Origin: Neobacillus sp. FSL H8-0543
GTDB taxonomy: Bacteria > Bacillota > Bacilli > Bacillales > Cytobacillaceae
DNA: 64,000 bases
Reading direction: 5' to 3'
NCBI RefSeq assembly: GCF_038592905.1
Contig: NZ_CP151943.1
Coordinates: 2,864,501 to 2,928,500 of the forward strand
Every line of letters begins with the position of its first letter. Positions within the stretch are counted from its first letter, which is position 1. The position numbers and the translations under genes are program-made. Below, piece after piece: positions 63,156-64,000 of the stretch. The notes under the pieces are model-generated. The model did not search any database. It was not told the DNA's origin and saw only the letters and a list, made by a program, of their open reading frames with translations.

Positions 63156-63704
63156 ATGTCGAATGCAATAGGGATGGTTGAATTTACAAGCATTGCTCGT
63201 GGTATTTATGTGGCAGATCAGATGGTAAAGATATCTAATGTGGAAATCATTACAGCTGCTTCTACTTGCCCAGGTAAGTATATTGCCATTGTTCATGGTG
63301 ACGTTGCATCCGTTCAGGATTCAGTAGCAATAGGTGAGCGGATGGCAGAAGACTATTTAGTTGATTCTCTTATCATCCCTAATGTTAGTCCTGCGGTATT
63401 TCCCGCAATAACGGGCACAACCATGCCTGATAGAATTCAGGCTCTGGGAATAATAGAGTCCTTCTCCTTGGCAACGATGATTTTAGCTGCGGATGCTATT
63501 CTAAAGACTGCTGATGTTCAAGCACTTGAACTTCGTTTGGGAAATGGAATAGGAGGCAAGGCATATTTTACTTTTACCGGTGATGTGGCTGCGGTTGAAA
63601 CGAGTATTGAAGCAGGAAAGGCAGTAGCAGAAGAAAAAGGTTTGTTGGTAAATGCAGAGGTTATAGCATCGGTATCCGACAGACTAATCCCATGTTTATT
63701 TTAA
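63156..63704 (+). CDS. PduT-like BMC-T trimer shell protein with probable iron-sulfur cysteine, 182 aa
   Basis: Two tandem BMC domains (AIGMVEFTSIARGIYVADQM; ALGIIESFSLATMILAADAI) form a pseudohexamer. Cys38 in ASTCPGKYIAIVHGD is at the same place as Cys38 of PduT, where three subunits hold a 4Fe-4S cluster in the pore. The gene is directly after the PduS-like one; the two are thought to work together. ATG after AAGGAGG. Confidence 0.92.
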   Translation: MSNAIGMVEFTSIARGIYVADQMVKISNVEIITAASTCPGKYIAIVHGDVASVQDSVAIGERMAEDYLVDSLIIPNVSPAVFPAITGTTMPDRIQALGIIESFSLATMILAADAILKTADVQALELRLGNGIGGKAYFTFTGDVAAVETSIEAGKAVAEEKGLLVNAEVIASVSDRLIPCLF

Positions 63705-63749
63705 GATCTTCTATATTATTAGAATTTAATGCTGAAGGGAGGTGAGGGT

Positions 63750-64000
63750 ATGAGGAAGTTAATCTGTATAAAAGATGTTGAAGCATTTGAAAAGCAGGGG
63801 CAAAAGATAGTTTATATTGAAAGCAATACGATTATCACTCCGGCAGCCAGAGATGCTGCAAAAGTATCCGGAATCGAATTTTCTTACGAGAAAAAAGCCT
63901 GTGAAAGCATTTCACCTGTCCATGAGAAAACCGGCACTGGTGAAATTGACAGTAATATGATTTATGCTGTGCTCAAGTCCATGATGGATAAAGGACTTCT
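63750..64000 (+). CDS. EutQ-like protein, N-terminus (runs off the window)
   Basis: RKLICIKDVEAFEKQGQKIV, then TIITPAARDAAKVSGIEFSY, match the EutQ N-terminus (KKLI...ITP-AR--A---G). EutQ is an acetate kinase-like cupin protein in ethanolamine loci. AGGGAGGTGAGG precedes ATG 63750. About 84 codons are visible. Confidence 0.8.
   Translation, partial: MRKLICIKDVEAFEKQGQKIVYIESNTIITPAARDAAKVSGIEFSYEKKACESISPVHEKTGTGEIDSNMIYAVLKSMMDKGL

Overview
The window is AT-rich, low-GC Firmicute DNA, most likely a Bacillaceae chromosome (Bacillus, Neobacillus or a relative). The reasons are strong AGGAGG-type ribosome binding sites, many TTG and GTG starts, endospore genes (YjcZ, two GerPF-like proteins, a spore-type Hsp20, sigma-E/K-like -10 boxes), a SinI-like anti-repressor and a pucABCDE-type purine dehydrogenase set. 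No rRNA, tRNA or CRISPR array was recognised.

1-16.1 kb is an accessory, defence-like island in partial decay. It holds the end of a UvrD-like helicase, a membrane KAP P-loop NTPase, a 1.8 kb graveyard of gene remnants, a PRTase-like conflict-system protein, a stand-alone McrA-type N-terminal domain, a frameshifted EcsC protein, and a DUF91/NucS-like nuclease followed by a frameshifted wHTH-HEPN gene. It ends with a large SF2 helicase carrying a restriction-like N-terminus and six helicase-associated repeats, divergent from an XRE regulator plus an unknown gene. A 47-bp gene fragment is duplicated on both sides of that last block.

16.1-34.3 kb is mostly ordinary chromosome: small membrane proteins, a broken old-yellow-enzyme gene, a tRNA-dihydrouridine synthase, the potABCD polyamine importer, a GH3 hexosaminidase, a one-polypeptide ECF sigma/anti-sigma fusion, a CysJ-like reductase lacking its flavodoxin domain, a SinI-like protein, a TetR regulator, DUF421, YmaF, YlbF-family and Gly/Tyr/His-repeat proteins.

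34.6-46.4 kb holds a split xanthine/purine dehydrogenase system. The molybdopterin subunit is alone at 34.6 kb; the FAD, 2Fe-2S, XdhC-like and MobA-like genes are at 40.2-43.2 kb. An S9 peptidase and a second DUF421 protein lie between them. A sporulation cluster and several small enzymes follow.

46.9-64 kb is a choline-degrading glycyl-radical-enzyme microcompartment locus of the GRM1 (type I cut) kind. A PocR-domain sensor kinase/AraC-type regulator pair and an iron alcohol dehydrogenase lie on the minus strand. Divergent from them are a choline-kinase-like gene, a DMT-like transporter, shell proteins, an aldehyde dehydrogenase homologue, choline TMA-lyase CutC, its activase CutD, and EutS-, EutP-, EutT-, EutJ-, EutN-, PduS-, PduT- and EutQ-like proteins. 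CutC would split choline to trimethylamine and acetaldehyde inside the shell; aldehyde and alcohol dehydrogenases would process the acetaldehyde with NAD/CoA recycling, and the PduS/PduT pair could move electrons across the shell. The aldehyde dehydrogenase homologue has Ser where the catalytic Cys should be. The locus continues beyond the window end.
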